Made by a program: the position numbers and the translations under genes. 64,000 nt of DNA. Origin: DASVUS01 sp036388675 (GTDB lineage: Bacteria; Armatimonadota; Abditibacteriia; Abditibacteriales; Abditibacteriaceae). The notes beneath the pieces were generated by a model. It was not told where the DNA came from, did not search any database, and saw nothing but the letters and a program-made list of their open reading frames with translations. Below are positions 17,012-24,953 of the stretch, one piece after another (positions within the stretch are counted from its first letter, which is position 1; the number at the start of each line of letters is the position of its first letter). The stretch is from contig DASVRI010000035.1 of the NCBI GenBank assembly GCA_036388675.1, positions 1 to 64,000 on the forward strand, given 5' to 3'.

Positions 17012-19135
17012 TTATCGCCGCTGAAACTCCGGTGAACCGAGTATCAACGCGCTCCAACGGGCAACATCGATTGGCGCGTTGGGAGCGACGGCTTTTTGCA
17101 GTGTCTGGCGTGTGGCGGTTGAAACATCGCTGCCGACCAGTTGCCCCAGCAGACGATCCAGCGTGGCCTGGCGATCATCGCCGCTGAGTCCGGCGACCAG
17201 CGTTTGCGGCGTCAGGCGTGCGTTATAGACACGCCCACTGGTCAGGCTCAGAGCGAAATTGAGACGTGACACCAGGGCTCCCGCCGAAACCCAGGACTGC
17301 GATTTTTCCGGGTAGCCTGTGGGCGCTTGAAACGAATACAGCGGCTGGCCCATCGCAGCAATCTCGTGTGCCAGCGAGCGAGCAGCGCGAGCATTACGTT
17401 GTGCACCGGCGTTTGGATTGATGGACGTTGTGCCGACTGCGATCAGCGTGCTGCGTCCCGCCGGTCGCGTCGCGTCGGGTACTAAGACCGTGCCGCCCAG
17501 GGCGCGCACCGCAGAAACGGCATATTCAAACGGCGATTTGATTTTGGCACGATAAGAATCTGCGCTCCAGAATTCCGGAGATTGCACAACTGTTTCTACG
17601 AGAACGCGCAAGTCGCCGTCGCTCTTGAGAAACGCCTGCGCCGCGCGCTCGACCAGAGCCGCCGGTGGCTGATCGGACACGAGGCGTGTGCTGACCTTGG
17701 TGGCCAGAAAACGCGCCGTTGAAGAGTGCGTCGCCAGAATATCGAGTACTCGCTCACCGTCTTGCATGAAACCGCCCGGCGCGATGCGCTGGCCGAGCAC
17801 CACTTTTTCGCCGTTGTCGTGGGCGAATCGCCTGAACTGAAACTCGCCGGTCTGGCGGCTGATGCTCCATCCGGTGAAGCAGCGCGCCACTTCCTGCACG
17901 TCCTTTTGCGTGTAGCCGCCCGCGACTCCCATGGTGTGCAACTCCATCAACTCGCGCGCGTAGTTCTCATTGATACCGCCTCGCATGGCCGGTGCGATGT
18001 CGGCTTCGGCCTCCAGCATCGCGGGCATCATCGCGTCCCCCGTTGCAGCATTCTGCGGCATAGCATTCTGCGACAGAGCGCTCTGCGACAGAGCGCTCTG
18101 GTTTTGGCGCGCCCGCAACGCTCTGCGAGCACCGCCGCTCACCAGGGGCCGGGTTTCCATGGGACGCGTGGAGCGCACGTTATCGAGATAGAACAACATG
18201 GCCGGGCTCTTGGCCGAAGCACCCAGCAGGTCGCGGAACTTGCCCCAGATGTGAGGTCGAATAACCTCGCGCTCATCGGCTACTTTGTAGGTGCGCACCG
18301 GCCCCTTCTTCACATCCAGATTGAAGTGATTGCTCCAGAAATCGACCATCACCTCGTGCAACTGCCGCTTCGATTCCACAGCGCGCACCAGCTTGGCCGT
18401 CACCAGTTCGCCGACAACTTGCGCCGCAATGCCCTGGCTCATGCCCTCGCGGCGCGCCTCTTCCATCACGCGTTGCTGCTGCGGTGTCATCCCTTGGGGG
18501 AGCATCCCTTGGGGGAGCATCCCTGGCGGTGTCGTGTCGCGCTTGCCGGGCAGCGGCGCTGCGCCAGATAGAGGCATTGCTTCTTGCATGGGTGCAGCCA
18601 AGGGTGCAGCGGCATCGTTCATTGCACCGCGCTGTAACTGGCGCTCACGCCGCTCTACGGCCATTTGCCGGCGAAACAAGGTATCTGCGGCATAGGCCAG
18701 GCCCAACTGCTGCGATGAGTATTGCAGCGTGCGCAAACGTGACAATTTCTGTTCAACGGCAGCGTCGTCAATGCCGACTGGCTGTATTTGTTGCGCGATC
18801 CACCGCTGCAACCCGATGCGCCGAACGTGCTCCACGTCGCCGGGCCGCGCCCCGAATGCAAGGCGATTCAACGCGTGTAAGATTCTTTGATCTTCAGTAA
18901 GTACTCGTGCAGGCAAGGCCGGCGCGCTGCCGGATGGATCCCTGCCGGATGGCGCCCTGCCGGATGCGGTTGCGGCTTGGGGCTTAGAAACTGCTGACCG
19001 GGCAGCCGGCGTCGTGGTGGTAGCTGTCTTAGTCGTGGTCTGCGCCGGCGCCGCAAAACAGCACTGAGCACTGGTGGCAAGAGTAAGAAATAGGGGCAAG
19101 ACCCGGTGATGGCGAAGCTGGTAGCGTGGCTTCAT
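17012..19135 (-). CDS. DUF1800 family protein, exported
   Basis: The 707-residue protein has a signal peptide (VLPLFLTLATSAQCCFAA) and an Ala/Thr-rich linker, then a DUF1800 domain. Typical stretches are HALNRLAFGARPGDVEHVRRIGL, MVDFWSNHFNLDV, NYARELMELHTMGVAGGYTQKDV and the C-terminal FQAPTGYPEKSQSWV. Three separate clusters of 5-residue repeats interrupt it, encoded by 15-bp tandem units at about 18048-18107, 18491-18520 and 18927-18970. The pairing with the DUF1501 gene 93 bp downstream suggests a two-component exported system of unknown role. The Shine-Dalgarno GAGGAG precedes the ATG. Confidence 0.9.
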   Translation of the reverse strand: MKPRYQLRHHRVLPLFLTLATSAQCCFAAPAQTTTKTATTTTPAARSAVSKPQAATASGRAPSGRDPSGSAPALPARVLTEDQRILHALNRLAFGARPGDVEHVRRIGLQRWIAQQIQPVGIDDAAVEQKLSRLRTLQYSSQQLGLAYAADTLFRRQMAVERRERQLQRGAMNDAAAPLAAPMQEAMPLSGAAPLPGKRDTTPPGMLPQGMLPQGMTPQQQRVMEEARREGMSQGIAAQVVGELVTAKLVRAVESKRQLHEVMVDFWSNHFNLDVKKGPVRTYKVADEREVIRPHIWGKFRDLLGASAKSPAMLFYLDNVRSTRPMETRPLVSGGARRALRARQNQSALSQSALSQNAMPQNAATGDAMMPAMLEAEADIAPAMRGGINENYARELMELHTMGVAGGYTQKDVQEVARCFTGWSISRQTGEFQFRRFAHDNGEKVVLGQRIAPGGFMQDGERVLDILATHSSTARFLATKVSTRLVSDQPPAALVERAAQAFLKSDGDLRVLVETVVQSPEFWSADSYRAKIKSPFEYAVSAVRALGGTVLVPDATRPAGRSTLIAVGTTSINPNAGAQRNARAARSLAHEIAAMGQPLYSFQAPTGYPEKSQSWVSAGALVSRLNFALSLTSGRVYNARLTPQTLVAGLSGDDRQATLDRLLGQLVGSDVSTATRQTLQKAVAPNAPIDVARWSALILGSPEFQRR

Positions 19136-19392
19136 AATTTCTCCTCGCGACGCGCTCGTGTAGGCGAAGCCTCGTGTGTGACTGGTCTATTGTGAGGCGT
19201 CGGTGCCGTGAGTTCATCTGGCGAGTTCAGGTTTCAACGACATTGTGCTGAGTCGAATTCAAATAAAGCTCCGTGCTGAGATTAGCCTAGCTTTAGACTT
19301 CGCTCCCACCACATTGTTTCAATGTATTAGCTGCTGTGGCCCGAGTGTGCTGTTTGCGCCCAGGGCAACGCATTAGCAATTTTGGTTAAACA
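19136..19392. other. intergenic region between DUF1800 and the structured element
   Basis: Both flanking transcription units diverge from this area. No gene or clear promoter pair is visible in these 257 bp. Confidence 0.3.
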
Positions 19393-19528
19393 ACCTTCCC
19401 CGCAAGAAGCAGACTGATGCAGAAGACCGCTAAAGCAACCTGAACTCCGGCCTGAACCCTGTTCTACGCCAACAGCAGCGCCGTTCAGAGGGCTTTTTCT
19501 GCATCAAACTGCTCCTTGCGGGGAAGGT
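19393..19528 (+). ncRNA. 136-bp long-stem element (structured RNA or MITE)
   Basis: The 32-bp ends (19393-19424 and 19497-19528) are inverted repeats that agree at 29 of 32 positions. The 72-nt interior has a nested stem CTGAAC/GTTCAG (19440-19445 with 19483-19488) and an apical CTGTT/AACAG hairpin (19459-19463 with 19471-19475). A long closing stem, an asymmetric internal loop and a terminal hairpin resemble a 6S-like regulatory RNA in outline. A miniature inverted-repeat element explains the outer arms equally well. The strand is arbitrary. It lies about 75 bp upstream of the rex promoter. Confidence 0.45.
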
Positions 19529-19602
19529 GAATTCCCTATCCGATCTATAATGCGATTGCCCTGCTTTTGCGCCCGCTTGTTAGCACAGCAATGACACTGT
19601 GC

Positions 19603-19626
19603 TATACTCTGTGAAATATTTCTCAA
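19603..19626 (+). promoter_or_regulatory. rex promoter -10 and Rex operator
   Basis: CTGTGAAATATTTCTCAA at 19609-19626 matches the known Rex-box consensus (TTGTGA-N6-TCACAA) at 16 of 18 positions, taking TTGTGAAATATTTCACAA as reference. A -10-like TATACT at 19603-19608 abuts it. This predicts that Rex represses its own operon when NADH is low, and that high NADH releases it. Confidence 0.8.
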
Positions 19627-19666
19627 ACTATGTTATAAGAACCTGTAATCGCTTTATTCGTGTGGT

Positions 19667-20389
19667 ATGATTGAAAGTGAATTCGTGTCATACGCGGCAC
19701 CCAAAGCGGCGTTTCTCAGCACCATGGCAGCATCGAAATCGAAGAACAATCAGGCGGAGACTGAACACACAATCAAGGTTCCGCAACCCACTATTGAGCG
19801 CATGAGCGCCTATCTTCAGTGCGTGCGGGCCATGTTCGCGGACGGCATCACGACGGCCTCGTCAACCGAAATCGCCGAGCGCACCGGCATCAATGCCGCG
19901 CAGTTTCGCAAAGATCTATCCTACTTCGGCGAGTTCGGGACGCCGGGCCTGGGCTACGATGTGACCGAACTGGAAGCGCACCTGGCGCGCATCATGGGCC
20001 TGGACACGCCGCGCGACGTGCTGCTGGTTGGTGCAGGTAACCTGGGTGCGGCCCTGTCGAGTTACATGGGATTTACGGAACGTGGTTTTCGCGTGGTAGC
20101 CATTTTCGATAGCGACATTTCCAAGATCGGCACCAAACTGGCGGGGCGTCCGGTTTATCATATCAACGAGCTGGCCGGCATCAACGCTGAATTGCAGGCT
20201 CAAGTCGGTGTGGTGGCCGTGCCACGAGCGTCGGCTCAGGAAGTGGTCGATAAGTTGGTGGCCGCCGGAGTGCAGGCGATTCTGAACTTCGCGCCGACCT
20301 CAATATTGGTGCGTCCCGGCATTGCCGTGCGCAACGTCGACTTGACCTCGGAGATGGAAGTTCTCTCGTATTATCTGCGTTCCAAATAG
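19667..20389 (+). CDS. rex: redox-sensing transcriptional repressor Rex
   Basis: The 240-residue protein has an N-terminal winged helix (VPQPTIERMSAYLQCV to AQFRKDLSYFGEFG, about 38-92) and a Rossmann NAD(H)-binding domain with VLLVGAGNLGAAL. The C-terminal part carries the family segments AVPRASAQEVVDKLVAAG and LNFAPTSILVRPGIAVRNVDL. Rex senses the NADH/NAD+ ratio and controls respiratory and redox genes. It starts at the ATG at 19667, or at an ATG at 19724 if the unusual N-terminal extension is not real. Position, operator and following genes (quinone, cytochrome c and heme synthesis) make it the likely regulator of the cluster. Confidence 0.95.
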   Translation: MIESEFVSYAAPKAAFLSTMAASKSKNNQAETEHTIKVPQPTIERMSAYLQCVRAMFADGITTASSTEIAERTGINAAQFRKDLSYFGEFGTPGLGYDVTELEAHLARIMGLDTPRDVLLVGAGNLGAALSSYMGFTERGFRVVAIFDSDISKIGTKLAGRPVYHINELAGINAELQAQVGVVAVPRASAQEVVDKLVAAGVQAILNFAPTSILVRPGIAVRNVDLTSEMEVLSYYLRSK

Positions 20390-20434
20390 CGGCACAAGCA
20401 GAGCCGGACAAACGCGACCCAAGCACGGTGAATT

Positions 20435-21820
20435 ATGCGCGAAGTTTGTGAGAAAAAGAACAAAGCCGTCCTTGCCACCGACGAAGGTCGTGTTCACGAC
20501 GCCGAGCGGCACAACGGAAATGGAGCCAGACACGCACCTCACATCAACGGTGTAAACGGCGGTGCGCCGCAGTGCCACGGCTCCAACGGCACCGCCTCCA
20601 ACGGCAACGGAGCGAATGGCTCCTCGTCCAACGGAACATTGAGTACTCGCAATGGCACGGCGATGCCGGATGTGCAAGAAACCGTCTTGGCCGCCACACA
20701 GACTGCTTTGCTACGCAAGATGCCGCTGAGCACCGCTCTTAGACAGGCAAGTGCCGCTGGCATTGCCGCTGGCAGTGACATTCAAACCGCCGCGCACGAA
20801 GCGTTTTATGATTGCAACGGCTCCATGCGCCAGGTTGACATCATGAAGTCGCTTGGCGCTATCCGCGTTCCGATGGAGGCGGTTGAAGAACAGATCGAGC
20901 AACTCATCACGACGCCGGTTAAAGTAGTCGGCGACATGGCGGCGCACACTATGAGCGCGGGCGGCAAGCGACTGCGCCCGGCCCTGACGATTTTAGCGGC
21001 GCAGCTTTGTGGAGAAGACACGAAGGTCCCGGCACAGCGCACCCTGCTGTGCGCCGCTGCCGTCGAACTGATGCACACGACGGCGCTCATCCATGATGAC
21101 GTGGTGGATTCGGCGGCGGTGCGTCGCGGCAAGCCGGCGGCGAATTTAATCTGGGGCAACGAAACCAGCGTTCTAGTCGGCGATTATCTTTTCGCGCAGG
21201 TGTTTGTCACGGTGGCGCAGCCAGAGTTCGTCGATTTGCTGCCCGCGATGGCGCAGGCCACTTCGCAGCTTTGCGCCGGCGAACTGTTGGAAACGCAAAC
21301 ACGCGGCATGCTTTCCATGCCGGAAGAGCAATACTGTGACATCATCGCGCTCAAGACGGCGGCGCTTACCGAGTGCGCCTGTCGCCTTGGTGGTTTGGCC
21401 GTCTTTGCGGCACCTGAGCGGACTGAACGATTGGCGCGGTTCGGGCGTGAAATCGGCATGGCCTTCCAGATTGTGGATGACTGCTTCGACGTGATTTCAA
21501 CGGAGGGCCGCGTCGGCAAGCCGGTGGGCAACGATATTCGCGAAGGCGACATTACGCTGCCCATGCTGCGCGCCATGCAGGTTTGCTCTGAGCGCGACAA
21601 AGAAATGCTGCGCGCCGTCGTGGGCAAAGATCCGATCAGCGATGAAGAGGTTGCAACGGCTATCCAGATTTTGCGCGGCTGCGATGCAGTTGAGTACTCA
21701 ATGAGCGTGGCCGCCGGTTTCGTGCAGTCGGCCAAGGCGCAGTTGGACGACTTTGGCAATAGTGCGGCGCGCGCCATGATGTATGACATCGCCGACTACA
21801 CGCTGAGCCGCGACAAGTAG
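20435..21820 (+). CDS. polyprenyl diphosphate synthase
   Basis: The 461-residue protein is a trans-isoprenyl diphosphate synthase that elongates allylic diphosphates, probably to make the menaquinone or ubiquinone side chain. It has GGKRLRPAL (176-184), the first Asp-rich motif DDVVD (221-225) and the second DDCFD (348-352). The catalytic domain begins near residue 145. The first ~140 residues are an extension, with an Asn/Gly-rich stretch (about 27-75) absent from typical family members. It lies 45 bp after rex and is followed without a gap by ccmA, which links quinone supply to cytochrome c assembly. Confidence 0.9.
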   Translation: MREVCEKKNKAVLATDEGRVHDAERHNGNGARHAPHINGVNGGAPQCHGSNGTASNGNGANGSSSNGTLSTRNGTAMPDVQETVLAATQTALLRKMPLSTALRQASAAGIAAGSDIQTAAHEAFYDCNGSMRQVDIMKSLGAIRVPMEAVEEQIEQLITTPVKVVGDMAAHTMSAGGKRLRPALTILAAQLCGEDTKVPAQRTLLCAAAVELMHTTALIHDDVVDSAAVRRGKPAANLIWGNETSVLVGDYLFAQVFVTVAQPEFVDLLPAMAQATSQLCAGELLETQTRGMLSMPEEQYCDIIALKTAALTECACRLGGLAVFAAPERTERLARFGREIGMAFQIVDDCFDVISTEGRVGKPVGNDIREGDITLPMLRAMQVCSERDKEMLRAVVGKDPISDEEVATAIQILRGCDAVEYSMSVAAGFVQSAKAQLDDFGNSAARAMMYDIADYTLSRDK

Positions 21821-22435
21821 ATGGCCAGGCTTTGCGGCACAGGTTTGGGGAAGCGCTACGGCACGCGCGCTGTTTTTCGCGGCCTGAACTTTGAAGTGGG
21901 CAGCGGCACCGTTGCAGCGGTTGTGGGCGCCAACGGATCGGGAAAAAGCACGCTGCTGCGCATCATCGGCGGGTTGGTGCGGCCCACACTGGGCCAGGTG
22001 CAATGGCACGATGAGAGTGGCACCAGCGCCGGACCAGCCGCTTTAAGCGAAATTTGCGGTTTGGCGGCACCGGACGCACCACTGTACCGCGAGTTGACGG
22101 CCTTTGAAAATCTGGAGTTCTTTGCCCGAGCGCGCGGCCTGGCTTTCGACGGCAGCCGCTTAGGCGATCATCTGGCGCAGTTTGGGTTAAAGTCACGTGC
22201 AGACGACCTGGCCGGAGACTTGTCCAGCGGGCTGCGGGCGCGACTTGGGCTGGCTGTTGCCACGCTGCACACGCCGCCGGTGTTGCTACTCGATGAACCG
22301 GCGGCTAATCTGGACGAAGCAGGACGTGATATTTTGCAGCGAGTACTCGATGCGCAACGAGTGAGCGGCATTGCTCTGGTGGCGACAAACGATGCACGTG
22401 AAGCCGCGACTTACGACGAGCGCATCACGGTTTAA
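21821..22435 (+). CDS. ccmA: heme exporter ATPase CcmA
   Basis: The 204-residue ABC ATPase is of the short CcmA type. Walker A is GANGSGKST, the signature region is DLSSGLRARLGLA and Walker B is VLLLDEPAANLD. CcmA powers release of holo-CcmE in system I cytochrome c maturation. Its ATG follows the stop of the polyprenyl synthase gene directly. The identification rests on size and on the ccmB, ccmC and ccmD-like genes that follow. An octamer lies at 22341. Confidence 0.85.
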   Translation: MARLCGTGLGKRYGTRAVFRGLNFEVGSGTVAAVVGANGSGKSTLLRIIGGLVRPTLGQVQWHDESGTSAGPAALSEICGLAAPDAPLYRELTAFENLEFFARARGLAFDGSRLGDHLAQFGLKSRADDLAGDLSSGLRARLGLAVATLHTPPVLLLDEPAANLDEAGRDILQRVLDAQRVSGIALVATNDAREAATYDERITV

Positions 22436-22474
22436 AGCGACGAAGAGAACAGAACTTTGAGAACCGACACAGGA

Positions 22475-23239
22475 ATGCAGCCGGGCAGCGAGTGGCAATC
22501 ACCAGCGAGTACTCGCAGCGCTGTGCGTGAAGCCGCTGGCGTGATGCGCACTCCGCCTACCGTGGGCGCTCATCGGTCGGCTTCCTTTGCGGCGGTTCAT
22601 GCCGTTTTTCAAAAAGACTGGCGCAGCGAATGGCGCACACGGGCCGCACTCAACGCGATTGTATTATTTTCGGTAGCCGCTCCGATTGCGCTGTCGTTCA
22701 ATGTGGCGCGGCAAGTGCTGGCTCCTGAAGTGTTGGCCGGTTGCCTGTGGAGCGTGTTGTTGTTCGCGGCACTGGTCGGCCTGCCGCGCGTTTTTGTGCG
22801 CGAAGAAGAAAGCGGCACGGCGGCGCAGTTGCGACTGGCGTGTGCGCCCGAAGCGGTGCTGTGGGGCAAAGCCGCTTTCAACCTGGCGTTGCTGTGCATG
22901 ACGCAGTTGGCCGCGGTGCCCATTTTTATACTGCTGCTCAATGCTAGGGTGACGCAGCCGTTTGTGCTGCTGCTCATTTTGTTGTTAGGTGACATTGGTC
23001 TGGCAATCGCCGCGACGGTGCTTGGTGCGATGGCGGCGCAGGCGCGCGCCCGGGGCGCTTTGTTTTCGGCCATTGCAGTTCCGGTGTTGCTGCCGTTGTT
23101 GGTGGCCTCATCGGCGGCGACAGCGGTTGCACTGGGAGCACCGGGCGAAGCGTGGCCTGCGCTGCAAATCGTCGCGGTTTACGATGTTGTTATGATCGCG
23201 GCGGCTTGGATGCTGTTCGACTTTGTGTGGTCAACGTGA
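22475..23239 (+). CDS. ccmB: heme exporter membrane protein CcmB
   Basis: The 254-residue protein has a hydrophilic N-terminus and six predicted membrane helices from about residue 55 (ALNAIVLFSVAAPIALSF onward). The stretch LVGLPRVFVREEESGTAAQLRLA, with the WGKAAFNL segment that follows, is characteristic of CcmB. It is the membrane partner of CcmA in cytochrome c biogenesis. The ATG at 22475 is used; a TTG at 22457 or an ATG at 22544 are alternatives. An octamer at 22507 falls in the N-terminal extension. Confidence 0.85.
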   Translation: MQPGSEWQSPASTRSAVREAAGVMRTPPTVGAHRSASFAAVHAVFQKDWRSEWRTRAALNAIVLFSVAAPIALSFNVARQVLAPEVLAGCLWSVLLFAALVGLPRVFVREEESGTAAQLRLACAPEAVLWGKAAFNLALLCMTQLAAVPIFILLLNARVTQPFVLLLILLLGDIGLAIAATVLGAMAAQARARGALFSAIAVPVLLPLLVASSAATAVALGAPGEAWPALQIVAVYDVVMIAAAWMLFDFVWST

Positions 23240-23282
23240 TTGGCCACCACGAAACTTTGGTTGAAGCAGGTAAGGAGTACTC

Positions 23283-23924
23283 GTGTTGTTCAATGTCGTT
23301 CTTGGAATCTGGATAACAGCGGGCATCGTTATTGGATTTATGATGCCGCCTGCCATTGGCCTGGTGCATTCGACGGTGATGTATTTTCACGTGCCGATGG
23401 CGATCGCAATGTTGACCGCTTTTCTCATCGCGGCCTGGCGCGGCATTCAGTGGTTGCGCACGCGCGATCCACGCCACGACGCCGCTTCGCTGGCCTATGC
23501 GGAAGTCGGTGCGTTTTTCGGCATCATCGCGACGATGACTGGTTCAATCTGGGCCGGCGCGAACTGGCAAAGCTACTGGAACTGGGACGCGCAGCAGATT
23601 GGCATCGTGGGGACATTGCTCACATACGGAGCGCTTTTCGCCTTGCGCAGTGCCGTGGATGATGACGATAAAAAGCGCGATCTGTGGGCGGTCTATGCTA
23701 TCTTCGGCGTCATCGCCGCGATTTTCCTGACCTATGTGTTTCGCCGCCTGGTGCCGTCACTACATCCCAACGATACGCTGACAAAAAGCGCGCCGGGTTA
23801 TCGCCTCACGCTGTGGTTCAATGTGTTCGGCTACATCATGTTGTTGGTGCGCGTTGCGGGTCTGCGCGCCCGCTTTGAAACGGCGCGTGAGCGTTTGAAG
23901 GAGTTGTCATGGGCTATGTCTTAG
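23283..23924 (+). CDS. ccmC: heme handling protein CcmC
   Basis: The 213-residue protein has six membrane helices. The conserved Trp-rich periplasmic loop GSIWAGANWQSYWNWDAQQ is diagnostic for the CcmC/CcmF/CcsA heme-handling superfamily, and flanking His residues (VHSTVMYFH and SLHPND) are in the expected places for heme ligands. CcmC attaches heme to CcmE. The start is a GTG at 23283 preceded by AAGGAG. That Shine-Dalgarno merges into a GAGTACTC octamer (23275-23282) that touches the start codon. Confidence 0.92.
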   Translation: MLFNVVLGIWITAGIVIGFMMPPAIGLVHSTVMYFHVPMAIAMLTAFLIAAWRGIQWLRTRDPRHDAASLAYAEVGAFFGIIATMTGSIWAGANWQSYWNWDAQQIGIVGTLLTYGALFALRSAVDDDDKKRDLWAVYAIFGVIAAIFLTYVFRRLVPSLHPNDTLTKSAPGYRLTLWFNVFGYIMLLVRVAGLRARFETARERLKELSWAMS

Positions 23925-24103
23925 TCGTCGCTTTGCTGACGTGGGGCGGCGTTTTCTTTTATATGCTGCGTTTGGAAAAGCTGGCGCGCAGCGTCGAAGC
24001 GGATGTGCGCCGCATCGAGCAACAGAGCGCCGTTGCGACGTCGCCCACAAAGACCGACACAGCGCCGCTCGAAACGGCCCCGCGCGAAAAGGAACTCGTC
24101 TGA
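23909..24103 (+). CDS. CcmD-like small membrane protein
   Basis: This 64-residue protein has one N-terminal membrane helix (YVLVVALLTWGGVFFYMLRL) followed by a charged tail (EADVRRIEQQ). That is the CcmD layout; CcmD helps release holo-CcmE from CcmABC. It overlaps the end of ccmC by 16 bp, which supports it being real and coupled. Sequence conservation in CcmD is poor, so the name rests on position and topology. Confidence 0.75.
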   Translation: MGYVLVVALLTWGGVFFYMLRLEKLARSVEADVRRIEQQSAVATSPTKTDTAPLETAPREKELV

Positions 24104-24138
24104 GTTGCTGAGGCGCTTATGCGGCGCGAGGAACCTTC

Positions 24139-24762
24139 GTGAAGCTGTTACCTGTGGCGTTGAATGTAGTGGGAAAGCGGTGTCTGTTGGTGGGCGGCGG
24201 GCGGGTTGCAGAGCGCAAAGCGCGGTCGCTGTTGGAATGTGACGCACAGGTTTATGTCATCTCACCCGAACTCTGCGCTTGCTTCGCGCCTTTGCGCGCC
24301 CAAATCGAGTACTCGCAACGCACCTTTCAAAGCGGAGACTGCCACGGTTTTGAGCTCGTTTTCGCCTGCACCAACCGCAAGGAAATTAATGCCGCCGTGG
24401 CGGACGAAGCTCGCACCAGTCGCATTTGGTGCAACATCGCCGACGACCCGCAGCGCAGCGACCTGCACACCGTGGCCGCTGTGCGCCGTGGCGACGTGTG
24501 CATCGGCATTTCAACCGGCGCGGCAAGCCCTGTGCTGGCGCGGCACGTGAAAGAGGAAATCGCGACAACCATCGGCGAGGAATACGCGCAGTTGCTGCAA
24601 ATTGTTGGTGCAGCGCGGGATGGTCGCGAAGCGTCATCTCCTCATGAGAGCAGCGGACGCGGCGATGTGTGGCGCACCATTTTGGCGAGCGACGCATTAC
24701 GCTTGCTGCGCGCCGGTCAAACCGACGAGGCGAAAAAGCTTGTGGCGGATTTGCTAAAATAA
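24139..24762 (+). CDS. precorrin-2 dehydrogenase (siroheme synthase N-terminal type)
   Basis: The 207-residue protein begins LPVALNVVGKRCLLVGGGRVAERKA, the NAD-binding start of Met8p/SirC/CysG-N proteins. ATNRKE-type (FACTNRKEINAAV), NIADDPQRSDLHTVAAVRRGDV and ISTGAASPVLARHVKEEI follow, which are diagnostic. It oxidises precorrin-2 to sirohydrochlorin and may add Fe. It complements the CobA/HemD fusion downstream for siroheme synthesis. The GTG start at 24139 has GAGGAA upstream. An octamer occurs at 24307. Confidence 0.9.
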   Translation: MKLLPVALNVVGKRCLLVGGGRVAERKARSLLECDAQVYVISPELCACFAPLRAQIEYSQRTFQSGDCHGFELVFACTNRKEINAAVADEARTSRIWCNIADDPQRSDLHTVAAVRRGDVCIGISTGAASPVLARHVKEEIATTIGEEYAQLLQIVGAARDGREASSPHESSGRGDVWRTILASDALRLLRAGQTDEAKKLVADLLK

Positions 24763-24803
24763 CCCTTTGCGCCACGATGTTTGTGAGATTCGTCGTATGA
24801 GTT

Positions 24804-24936
24804 GTTAAGTGATCGAACAAAATAAAACAGGTAATTGGTAGGGGCGAGGTCGTCTCGCCCGCTTAGGCATGACATTCAAGGGCGGGAAAACCCCGCCCCT
24901 ACAAGATGCCGAAAAACTTTTGTCCCATTACTTAAC
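24804..24936. mobile_element. MITE-like repeat element, copy A
   Basis: The terminal inverted repeat is GTTAAGTGAT (24804-24813) with ATTACTTAAC (24927-24936), differing at one base. Two internal palindromes occur: GGGGCGAG...CTCGCCC (24841-24860) and GGGCGGG...CCCGCCCC near 24880-24899. The internal pattern is shared with the element at 33320-33423. It separates the siroheme gene from hemA. Confidence 0.65.
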
Positions 24937-24953
24937 CCGTCGGTGGCAGTTTT

